Translations under genes and position numbers: made by a program
Origin: Moringa oleifera
Lineage: Eukaryota > Streptophyta > Magnoliopsida > Brassicales > Moringaceae
Length of the DNA: 64,000 nt
Assembly (NCBI GenBank): GCA_021397835.1
Contig: JAJFZO010000863.1
Span: 1,674,001-1,738,000, forward strand
Reading direction: 5' to 3'
The notes under the pieces: generated by a model
The model's database searches: none
Seen by the model: the letters and a program-made list of their open reading frames with translations, nothing else
What the model was told of the DNA's origin: nothing
Part shown: piece after piece, positions 1-16,499 of the stretch
Layout: every line of letters starts with the position of its first letter
Position numbering within the stretch: position 1 is the first letter of the stretch

Positions 1-295
1 TAGCTTTCCTTAATTATGGTCAGCAGACAGGTGTGTCCAAGATACAATTACTACCCTAATCTACAGTAAGGTGGCTGAACCCAGATGTCAATCCAATTTT
101 TGTGATGCCATCTGCAGATCCATATTCTGCCTTATTAGGGTTCAAAATGAAAGTAAAACTACAGGCACTTAATAAAAGAAGACAGGTAATTTTGGAATCT
201 GACGACAACATAATAAACCAATCAAATTGAAGGACTGTCGTAAGATTAAAGCACCACAGCTAATCCAGGGAGAAAAAAACTATATATCTATTTGT
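1..295. other. 3' flank of the ALG1/TURAN gene
   Basis: Non-coding stretch downstream of the minus-strand ALG1/TURAN stop codon. It probably holds that gene's 3' UTR and perhaps intergenic DNA. No coding similarity was recognised on either strand. Confidence 0.5.
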
Positions 296-7195
<6,900 letters not shown>

Positions 7196-8330
7196 CTTTT
7201 CCTATTTTATCCTTGAAGATCAACAACAATTTCATCAACTTCAAAGTTCAGTTACCAATTACATACCAGCAATATTCTCAGACTCCAAAATTCAAAAAAG
7301 AGGTGTTCTTTCAGTTGGTACCGCTGTTTAAGATAATGATTGAAGCAACAGCGTGCAAGTATTATACATTATATTGAAGAGAGAAGTTCATGCCCTAATA
7401 TGAAGAGTGAAAAGAAAGCCAATCACTGAGCTTAGGTGTTATATGATATAATATACCAAGAACTCCAGCTCAGACAGCGAAAAATGAAAGATCACTAACT
7501 TCAAATAAAAAACAAGTCTGTAACAAACATTTAAATGCATTTTCTGTTCATCTTTAATACCGCATATCCTCAGACACAAGGCATGCAGATATACAAATAA
7601 GAGAAAACCCAGAACTAAGATCAACTTTAGTGACATCTTCCAACACAGAATGCTACATAATAATAATAAAATAAAAAGAATCTAAAACGATTTCTGTCTA
7701 CGAATTGTTAACAGAACCTATCCAATCATGAATCACCAATGTCCGTTCACAGAATTTATAATTGTTGATTGCAGATATATTATGGAGAAACACGGTAACC
7801 TTAATTAAGAATTAAAACTAACTTGAGTAGGACCATAGAGGAGAACCTGATCGAGAAAGCAAATCGGTCGCCGAGAGAGAAAGAGCGAGAGAGAGAGATT
7901 TTGGCCACAAAACCAATCGAGGTTCGAAGTTGGACTGTTGAGTGGAAAGAAGCTATATGAGCCGCCTGGGGTCCAGCGTTTTGGGCCGAGAGCGCCCTGT
8001 TAGATTCTTTATTAGAGAGAGAGAGGGGCTGTGAGAAAATCAGACTTGCAATATACATAAACGGACGCATCCGTATTTTTTGTATTTTAAATGCAGGTTG
8101 TATTTTTAGAATCTCATATTATCTCCTCTTGAATTTTCAATTCACCTGATTTTCAAAATTAAAATTTGACAAATGATTTCCTTTTTTTTCAATCATAATC
8201 CAGAAATTAGGATTGAGAAACGTAATCGAGACTCTTCCTGCTGGCCCTAACCCAATAGTTACTGAGAGAACTACCCTGCTATCCATTGCAAACTGCGCTC
8301 CAAGGCCCCTCTTGAGTCGTGCACGATCTG
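7196..8330. promoter_or_regulatory. Divergent promoter region between TURAN and REV7
   Basis: The interval between two opposed start codons, holding both 5' UTRs and the shared promoter. A GA/CT-rich stretch (about 7870-8030) and a locally GC-richer core near 7960-8000 stand out from AT-rich flanks. Sequences resembling splice signals on the minus strand near 7800-7850 suggest a possible 5' UTR intron of TURAN. No clear TATA box for either gene was identified. Short open frames here resemble no known protein. Confidence 0.5.
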
Positions 8331-10847
8331 ATGGACCGCAAGGATAATCAGTCCCCTCAAGGTCTTTTCCCTTTCTTATTTGATAATCCCTCCCTTTCAA
8401 TTCGAATTCGTCTAAATCATTTGCTCTTTACGGCTCTGGTTCTCAGTTTCCGCTTGATTCATCCTATAAAATCGCAGGAGAGACTGCACGGATTTTGGTG
8501 GAGTTTTTGGAGGTGGCTATCACTTCAATTGTTTTCCTTAACGGAGTTTATCCAGCAGGTGAGGAAATCTTCTCGTATTTTAATTCTAAACCATTTTCAC
8601 CTTTTTAGGTTGCAGAGAAAATTTATGAGAACAGGAAGGAAATAAAAATTATCCAACTCTGAGGTTTTCCATATATTTGATCCTCACAGACAATGATAAA
8701 TTCACTCAAGTAAGCCCCACGTAAAGCATTTCCAACATTTTCTAGAATTAGTAGAGAATAGCATGTTGAAATAAGATCAGATTCGAATTTCCTTGTATTT
8801 TCTTTTGTTTTCCTGGAATCAAGCAAGCAGTGCAACTGGATCGCCTTCCAATCAATCAAACACTTATTATATTCATCTTATGTATGTAAGAATGCAACAT
8901 GCATGTCTTCCTGTATATACTTTTGGTGATTGATGGGTAATTGGTGTTAGGTGCTTTTGAACGAAGGAGATATATGAATGTGGTTGTGCAGAGAGCTAGG
9001 CACCCTGACCTGAGAGATTACATTCACACTGCTGTTAATGGTCTCCATCCATTTATACAGAAGGTTTGTGTTTTTTGTGCAGCGAATATACTTGTATTAG
9101 TTGTTGTTAGTGAGCAAGGTAGTCATATCAATTGTTGGATGGATGAAGAATGGTTCTCTCTTGTTTAGATAAATGACTGAGAACTTTCATATACTTGTTG
9201 TACGGCACAGATATACATATATATATATATATATATAGTGGCATTTGTGTCTTCTTGCTTGTAGATGCAGTGATAAGTTGCACATCTACTTCATCTACAA
9301 GCAAGAAGAAACAAGTGCCACCGCCATGAAAACTTGCTCACTGAAGCTGTCTTTTGAAATTCTTAATATCAAATATCTTGACGTCTTTGAAATATCAACA
9401 ACAGTCTTAAATTATTATGAGAAATAGCCTGGTAAAATAGATAGAGCTAAGGCCTGGCTTATAGAAAAGTTAAATAGGTCAAGCTGTATTCAGTAACATA
9501 GATCAAGCTGTTGTTAGGGATGCATGGGTGACATGGCATTGATTTTGGCAAACCCCAGAGATCACTTTCAACTAGCTAAGTGTCTGGGTATTACTAAACA
9601 CCAAATTATTGGAGGCAAGCTTGATATTTGGGTTTGAAAAATTAGGACATGGCAGAACACATAATCCTGTGATGTTTATAATTCCCCCAAAAGGAAGAGA
9701 AGGGAAATGTAAGATATTTTATGCTAGAGTTCTGTTGAGTGAATGAGGGACATGAAATAATTTGCTTCTTGGGCATTCATTGTATTGCAGATCCTTATTC
9801 CAAAATTTTATTATTGTAATTAGAAATTACTTATTCAAACCAGTAAATCTTCAGTGAAGGATTTCTTTTTCTTTTTTTTTTCCTGGGAAGCACTGTTTGG
9901 GGGATGATCAGATAATTTGCTGGCACATTCAGGTGGGACATTTTGAAATTCTGATAGTCTGAGTTGAACACCATGTTGTGGTGCGCATTCGCAATGGTCT
10001 CATGCATACTCATGCGATTTGTTTATCTAATTCATCTTCTTTTACAAGTTGGAGGATAGCATTTTGTGTAGGATGGACATACTTTGGAATTTCTGGTTGA
10101 CACGTAGAATCTAGTTATGAGTCTAACATGTGTCCTGTACCAGCAATTCTACTGTAGATATCTTCTATCATATGTTATTTATGAATCAAAATGCCATGAA
10201 ATCTTTTATAAAAAAAAGAAAAAAAATCTGAATGTTGTGTAAAACAGGGGCTGGTGGAGAGAGTTGCAGTCATATTTTTCAATACAGACAACATTCCTGT
10301 GGAGAGATTTATATTCAAGCTGACGGTGAATCAGTCATGGGGCGGAAAGGTGGAAGACGGTGACTTGGAATTCTCTCTTAGATCATTCTTGATCAAACTT
10401 TCTGTTTCTAAGCCCCTTACCAAGGTTCTCGCCCAGAGTAAGTGCCAAATTTAGTAATGCGTATAAACTGTGCAGCATTATATTTCAGTCTATAAGCCTC
10501 TGGGACTAAAACGTACAGTTGCTATTGTTGTTCACTGTTTTAACCTGTTATAACATATGCAATCCTCTAGCCTGCGATTCTATCTAACAATTTCTTAATT
10601 ATTCAATTGTTAACATTTAAATGAATACCCGTTTTCTTTCTCAACAGATTGTAGGTGGGAGATAACAGCTTACTTTCGTTCTCTACCTGAGGTTGGTACA
10701 AGTAAGGACGCAGACTTGTGGATCCCAACAGATACGAGGCAGTGGCAGCAACCTCCACTTATAACTCCTATCAAGTCTATGAGTAGCGAACCTCTGTGCA
10801 TGCAGTTATATTTGGAGCACCCAAGTTTTTCGGAACCACAGTCTTGA
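8331..10847 (+). CDS. REV7: REV7/MAD2L2-like HORMA protein, DNA polymerase zeta accessory subunit, 5 exons
   Basis: REV7 is the HORMA-domain subunit that pairs with REV3 in DNA polymerase zeta and bridges to REV1 in translesion synthesis, so it is nuclear. Exons: 8331-8361, 8478-8558, 8951-9063, 10248-10437, 10648-10847. They join in phase to 204 aa, close to the usual 200-215 aa. Landmarks: ARILVEFLEVAITSIVFLNGVYP (an N-terminal HORMA helix) near residues 13-35, AFERRRYMNVVVQRARHP, GLVERVAVIFFN, and a C-terminal region with LWIPTDTRQWQQPPLITPIKS before the stop. The ATG at 8331 follows an in-frame non-ATG stretch and gives the conserved-looking MDRKDNQSPQGE start. Intron 3 (9064-10247) contains a long hairpin at 9238-9321 and an AT microsatellite. 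Identification rests on family resemblance of the joined exons. Confidence 0.92.
9217..9237. repeat. AT dinucleotide tract in REV7 intron 3
   Basis: Alternating AT run immediately before the left arm of the hairpin at 9238-9321. Confidence 0.9.
9238..9321 (+). other. Long near-perfect inverted repeat (hairpin) in REV7 intron 3
   Basis: Left arm 9238-9267 and right arm 9292-9321 are reverse complements over 30 nt except two positions: one would be a U:G wobble in plus-strand RNA and the other a G:A mismatch. The loop is 24 nt. The size and pairing suit a short plant MIRNA-like foldback or a very small inverted-repeat element. No known miRNA sequence was recognised in either arm. Confidence 0.8.
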
Positions 10848-10989
10848 AGAAACTTTTATGATACTGCAAGCATACATGTCAACACTGTTTCGAGTTTTGT
10901 GATATATTTTGATGCCTCCTATTTGATATGGAAACTATACTTAACCTGATTACAGCAAATATGTTTCAAAAGATTATTCGTGTAGAGTT

Positions 10990-10991
<2 letters not shown>

Positions 10992-11031
<40 letters not shown>
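10992..11031. repeat. (AT)20 microsatellite downstream of REV7
   Basis: Uninterrupted alternating AT run about 145 bp after the REV7 stop codon. The rest of 10,848-11,485 is AT-rich 3' flank without recognisable genes. Confidence 0.95.
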
Positions 11032-11035
<4 letters not shown>

Positions 11036-11485
11036 GTTTACAAACTACAGTGACAATTTTTGCTTTTCATAGAGCTGCAATGTCACTCCCATTTGCTTTG
11101 CAGCATATGAAGATATCAAAATGATTGTGATAGCTATCTAAAAATGTCAAGTAGTTTGTTGTCGATGCGTGAAAGCAAATCTTCAGGTGGATGTAATGGA
11201 AAAGTATTCTGATGGAGAACCTGCAAAGTAAAGATGCAGTCAAAGGGGCATCATTAGGTGATTGGAGGATTTTCCGATGATTAAGTTTGTATTAGGTAAA
11301 ATAAAGTTTTAGCTAGTGAAAATGGATAACGCGTTTAGAATATATCTGTGATTATGTTTATATATTCGTTTAGAGAATATTCTTGTTATTTTATCATAAA
11401 TACGATTTGTTCTTGCGTTGGTAAGTGAGATGTTGAATAATCTTTGGGTTGATTTTTTATTTTTTTTTGTTTTTTTTAAGAGTAT

Positions 11486-12193
11486 GTTTCGTGCTAATCT
11501 TTTAAATTTTGTTTTAATTTTTTAATTTTATTGTTCGATATGACTTTTTGGGAGAATATGTCCAAATGAGGTCAGGCGAATCATAGGTTTCTTGTCAGAC
11601 TAAATCAAATGTGATTTTATCACAAGTTCCTCACTCTTAAAGCATGAAAAACTTAGGCATTTTTTAGTATTAGGAAGTAAGTTATCTGAACTTTATATAT
11701 ATAAACAAATAATTGGTGGTTCGCATGTAGACTCTCATGGGGTTTGCATGCGAACTTTGGTGCAATTCTCGTGTGGACTTGCATAAAATTTGCATATAGA
11801 CATCAAAAGGTGGTCCGCATACAGACTTTGACGAGGTTTGCATATGGACTTTCATGTAGTCCTCATGTGAACTTACAGACCATACAGGAAGCTGCATGGG
11901 AGTCCATGATATAGACTGCATCAAAGCTCGCATGCGAACAATTAATTATTTGTTAATAATAATAATAGATAATAAAATATATATATATATATGAATAAAT
12001 AAAAAGTTTAGACGTTAAAAAATGCTTAAGTTAGCTTTTTCAGCCTTAAGAATAAGAGGCTTATGATAAAGTTAAATCTGATTTGGTCTTACAAGAGGTT
12101 TGTGATCCGTTCAACTCATTTGAACACGTTAAGTCACACCAAACCATAAAGCCGAGGGATCAAAACAAAAGTTAGAGGGTTGGTGCGAGACAC
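11486..12193. mobile_element. Foldback (MITE-like) element of about 0.7 kb with ~220-bp degenerate terminal inverted repeats
   Basis: The sequence from about 11,486 to 11,705 matches the reverse complement of about 11,930 to 12,193 in the same order. Paired blocks include: TTTCGTGC with GCGAGA near the ends; TTGTTTTAAT with ATCAAAACAA; TCCAAATGAG with CTCATTTGAA; AGACTAAATCAAATGTGATTTTATCA with its counterpart at 12,067-12,105; GGCATTTTTTAG with AAAAAATGCTT; and AAACAAATAATT with AATTATTTGTT. The arms differ by many substitutions, so the copy is old. The core (about 11,706-11,945) holds degenerate tandem units. No transposase is present. Confidence 0.7.
11706..11945. repeat. Degenerate short tandem units in the core of the foldback element
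   Basis: Variants of a unit built on GTTTGCATGCGAACTTT / GTCCGCATACAGACTTT recur every 25-45 bp. They alternate words such as GCATGTAGACT, GCATATAGAC, GCATATGGACTTTCATG and GCATGCGAAC. Several units are themselves near-palindromic (GCATGC). Confidence 0.6.
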
Positions 12194-13786
12194 AGTGTAG
12201 ATGTCAGATTGATAATAGCAAAGTTAATGTAAGGTTGTCACAGTTGAAGGTCGACAACCTAAAAAAACCAAAAAAACGATGAATTAACCCAAAACCAATT
12301 TGGCATCTCACCTACTAATATAAAGACAAGTTGTATTCAGGATGAAATAACAAAATACCCTTCGAACGAATATGTAAACATAACCATAGGTATATTTTGG
12401 ACACGCGTCATTCATTTTCACCTAATAAAGCCTTGTTTTATCTAATACTAACTTGATTATTAGAAGGCTCGTCGATCGCTTAGTGATGTCCCTTTAACTG
12501 TGTTTTTGCTTTGCAAATTTCCAATCAAAATATCTTTTCATCACCGCTTATCTGGAGATTTACCTCCACATGTGACATCAAGCTACTTAACATTTTTAGG
12601 TAGCATCAGGCTGTATCTTGGGAGTAAGGTGGATGCAAAAGGAACTTGCTTAAATCTAGAGATGGAGACGCCTTAACCAAGAAATTTTATTGTGAGAATG
12701 TAACGTTTAGATGTTATTTCAGCAAAGAATGGACATTGGTAGGTGTTGCAGCTGTTGAATTAAGTTGATAATTCAAATCCATTATGTGCATGAATCACCT
12801 TTCCATGACCTTCTGAAGATCAAATAGTGGAAGAGTGGATGCTAGTGAAATAGTGAGATTGGTATAAATATAAACATTGTATTTGTTGTAATGACTCACT
12901 TTTTACTTAAAAAAGATGAATGTCATGTTTTACATTAACACATAATTAGATAGACACAAAGATACGATAAAGATGGATGGTCCAAAGAAAAGCTTAGAAA
13001 CTTCTGTTGAGATTGCTTGCATTTCAATAGAGCCAGTGACCATCAGCATCTTGACCAGGGGTCCATTGGCTTTTATGCTGCTTAGGAAGATCAACTTAAA
13101 TTGGGATTTCTTTAAACAATGGTTCCATTAAAATTCATGGCAGCTCCTACTTTTGTGTTTTGAGAACAAAGCAAGACAATTTTAAATTCTTTTTTTTTTT
13201 TTTTTGTAATGAAAACATCGCATGAAACAAGATGAGAAATTTAAAATAGTTTAGCATAGATTATACTAAAAACATTTAACAAACATGTGTCATATTATAT
13301 TCCAATTAAATTTTTTATTAATATGATTTATTTTAAAGTTTAATAAAACATAAAAATATTTTTCATATATAAAAATAAAAAAATTATTTCTTTATTTTAT
13401 TAAATTGTGGCATCTTATTTTTATTTTTTTTAATAAATACAATGCATAATCTTGATCCTTTTAAAAAAGTTGAATACATCAACCTGTAGCACATCAGCCC
13501 TACGTAACTCGCCTACTACTGGCACCATGAAAAAGAAAGCATCGTGTGAAGGCTCTGTCTCCTCATGTAGTTTGAATCAACCCCGAAATTTTCAAGTGAA
13601 TTGATTGTGAGCTTTTGTTTGCCTATTTCTTTGAAGAATTACCGAATTATCTTTTCATTATTCAGTGACTGGAAGCTGCTCGAAGGAGATATGGCGTAGT
13701 TTTTGCTGGTGAGAGTAATATAATTCAATTGACATGCCATATGTGATGTAAAGACACGTAACTTACAGAAGTTTCTACATTTTTAT
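12194..13786. other. Intergenic region upstream of the PORR gene
   Basis: No gene was recognised on either strand. It holds ordinary mixed sequence at 12,400-13,150 and an AT-rich block with poly-T at 13,185-13,450. Short open frames have no recognisable family. Confidence 0.5.
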
Positions 13787-13980
13787 CTTTGTTGGTTCTT
13801 GTGTTTCTGGGTCTTCGGTAAGCGATAGCTACAGACTACTGCAGGCCAACTGTTTGATAACTTGTCCTCCTCCCTCGCTTGTGGGAGTTTCAACCTTTGC
13901 ATCTTTGTTGATGATGTGTTTATGGGTCGTCCGTAAGTGAGAGCTATAGAAGACTGCACGCCAACTGTTTGATATTTTGT
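13787..13980. repeat. Imperfect 116-bp-offset tandem duplication in the 5' leader of the PORR gene
   Basis: 13,787-13,865 and 13,903-13,980 are diverged copies sharing CTTTGTTG, TGTGTTT.TGGGTC, a GTAAG splice-donor-like word, AGACT.CTGCA and GCCAACTGTTTGATA. The second copy ends ten bases before the start codon, so the duplication probably lies in 5' UTR or core promoter. Confidence 0.7.
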
Positions 13981-13989
13981 TCAGAGGAA

Positions 13990-15210
13990 ATGCAAAGAAA
14001 ATATATATTCTTGGGCTTGCAGCATTCTCTCAAATCTTCTCTTCTGCACGAAAGAGGCAATTTCGTCGCGTTCTCTCAAATCCCATTTGAGAAATCAGGC
14101 TCTATGTGGGTTCCTGTCAAACAAAAGTTCAGTGGAGGAAGGAGACCGAAGAAGAAAATATACCATAGAGACCTTGAACTTGACAAAGTCATGGACTTAC
14201 GCAAGAAGCCAGCCTTAATCCTACAGCTCAAGTCCATGATTCAATCACAGAAACACCAACTTATTCTTCTCAGGGACCTCGAAAAGGAAGTTGGGTTTGT
14301 TCAGAAGTGGAACTTCATGGCTGTCATTGAGAAGTATCCTTCAATATTCTTCGTTGGTGGTGGCAACAAAGAGCCTCCTTTTGTTACACTTACCAGAAAA
14401 GCACAGAAGGTTGTGAAGGAAGAGGATGCAGCGTGGCACTTAATGGAACCCATTTTGGTTAGGAATCTGAGGAAGTTGTTGATGATGTCAGTTGATTGCC
14501 GGCTGCCCCTTGAAAAGGTTGAGTTCATACAATCTGAATTGGGTTTGCCTCAAGACTTCAAGAAGACATTGATTCCGAAGTACCCAGAATTTTTTTCAGT
14601 GAGAGATGTAAGTGGCAAAACTTATCTTAATCTGGAGCATTGGGATTCTTCACTAGCAGTGACTGCGCGCGAGGAAAGGTTGGAGTATGAAGGAGTCTCG
14701 GCGATAAGTGGAAATCGAAGGAAAGTTAGGATCACAAAGGATGGTAACTTCTTGGGTCCATTTGCATTTAAAATACGCTTTGCTGCTGGTTTCAGGCCAA
14801 ATACGAGTTATCTTGAGGAACTCGAGAAGTGGCAGAAACTGGAATTCCCTTCCCCATACTTGAATCCTAGAAGATTTGAAGCTGGAGACCCAAAAGCTAG
14901 GAAACGAGTTGTGGCTGTACTTCACGAGCTCCTCAGTTTGACTACGGAGAAGAGAATGACATATCCGCAACTGAATGCATTTCATTCAGAGTATCTGTTG
15001 CCATCTAAATTACTGCTTTGTTTGATAAAGCATCATGGTATCTATTACATTACTAATAAAGGTGTAAGGAGTACAGTGTTCCTTAAAGAAGGTTATGTTG
15101 GTTCTAGTCTCATGGACAAGTGCCCTTTACTGTCGTTTTATGACAAATTCATGGCACTTAGTGGTCGAAGAGAAATTGTAAGCAGTGATTCTTCCCAGAT
15201 AATTTCTTAA
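13990..15210 (+). CDS. PORR-domain organelle RNA-recognition protein, intronless
   Basis: PORR (plant organelle RNA recognition, formerly DUF860) proteins bind group II introns and support their splicing in mitochondria or chloroplasts. This 406-aa single-exon gene has the family layout: a basic, hydroxylated N-terminus ([20 protein letters not shown]) suitable as an organelle presequence, then the PORR domain at about residues 65-385. The domain includes [117 protein letters not shown] and [19 protein letters not shown]. The ATG at 13,990 is the first in frame. The family is certain from these motifs; the organelle and target intron cannot be decided here. WTF1 and RPD1 are known relatives. 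Confidence 0.93.
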   Translation: MQRKYIFLGLQHSLKSSLLHERGNFVAFSQIPFEKSGSMWVPVKQKFSGGRRPKKKIYHRDLELDKVMDLRKKPALILQLKSMIQSQKHQLILLRDLEKEVGFVQKWNFMAVIEKYPSIFFVGGGNKEPPFVTLTRKAQKVVKEEDAAWHLMEPILVRNLRKLLMMSVDCRLPLEKVEFIQSELGLPQDFKKTLIPKYPEFFSVRDVSGKTYLNLEHWDSSLAVTAREERLEYEGVSAISGNRRKVRITKDGNFLGPFAFKIRFAAGFRPNTSYLEELEKWQKLEFPSPYLNPRRFEAGDPKARKRVVAVLHELLSLTTEKRMTYPQLNAFHSEYLLPSKLLLCLIKHHGIYYITNKGVRSTVFLKEGYVGSSLMDKCPLLSFYDKFMALSGRREIVSSDSSQIIS

Positions 15211-15597
15211 AACTTGATTGAAATATAGGTGCGGTGGAGCTTTATTGATGGGCACTCTTTTCTTCTACCACATACTTTTAAAGTTTATGGTTCTGCATTT
15301 ATCTGTCCATCTTATACTGAACTTTTCTTTTCATGGTTCACCTGAGGGAGAAAAGATGGAATTTGAATAGGTGCTAGTAAATGATCTTGTAGTTCAAGCA
15401 CTGAAAAGCTTCCCAAGCTTTTGGTTTGTTGATGTTCTCATCTCTATTTCCGGTGAGGTTCTTGATGTCACAAGCAACCTATATGATGTGCCCAAGTCAT
15501 TTCAAGCTATTGGGCCGGGTTTTCACGAGACATAAAACTATGATGACTCTTTATGCCTATTTCAACTGTTGAAAAAAGTAAATAAATTTTTTAAAAG

Positions 15598-15633
<36 letters not shown>

Positions 15634-15950
15634 TATAAATCTCACGTTTAAAAGATATAACTTCAAAGATGAACATAAATTTATGTGAATCTCTCACACA
15701 TACGTGTCATCATTATTCGTTTAATCAGTCATATATCGAATTCAGTTTCGAACAAGCATTTTAATTTTTTTAAAAAAATAAATATATATAATTTATTTTT
15801 TTTATTTTTGAAACTGAATAGAAGAAAAAAATTTAATCAATTTTCATCTGAGTATCTCTATCCAATAGCGTTTGTCAACCCATTAGCACATTTTATAGAT
15901 TACGTTGAGTCTAATCATTAGAGACTAAGTCTTTTGACGACGTACCACTA
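15211..15950. other. 3' flank of the PORR gene and AT-rich spacer
   Basis: Presumed 3' UTR to about 15,540, then an AT-rich spacer with an alternating AT run at 15,599-15,626. No coding content was recognised. Confidence 0.5.
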
Positions 15951-15959
15951 CAGACGATT

Positions 15960-16440
15960 GCTCATGTCCACATGGCACATCTGCATACCTTTCATGTGGC
16001 ATTTATGCCATTATCCTCCTGTTTCAACCTCACCTCTCTCTTTTATATAAATAGCTCTCTTACCTTTCATTTTACACAGAGTGAGCTGCAAGCGCTCCTA
16101 ATTTTTTTCAACTCTCTTTTCCTCTCCAAGTTCTCTCAACTTTCTCTAAGCCATTTATAATCTTTTTACCTTTCTCCGACTATTTACTATATCTCAGGTA
16201 TTTTCTTAGAGATACATGTTATTTTCTTTTAAAAAATATTGTAATTTTGAGCAACACTTTTAAGGTGTAGTTTTTTTTTTATTTTATTTTCTATCATGCA
16301 TAAAAGATACGAGATAAATTTTTTGGGCCGTTTTATCCTTAGGACAACTTGGCTACATACTATTGCAGATCAAGGACAAAGTCGTGAAATGTCTTAAAAA
16401 AGTGACCTAGTGAACAACTTAACCTAACAAACAATTAGTA
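15960..16440 (+). promoter_or_regulatory. Possible LTR remnant or promoter ahead of copia-1, with TATA box
   Basis: A TATATAAATA box at 16,044-16,053 is followed by a pyrimidine-rich leader and then the copia gag-like sequence from about 16,500. This fits the U3/R/U5 region of a 5' LTR. No primer-binding site was recognised and no matching 3' LTR was found, so this is inference. Confidence 0.35.
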
Positions 16441-16499
16441 ATGTCATTTTTGTTTGTTGTTTATTTCACCTATAACAATTTTAAGATGTTATGCGGCCA

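Noticed and set aside
9245..9427. 60-codon open frame in REV7 intron 3
   Set aside because: It starts inside the inverted repeat and translates it. No protein resemblance.
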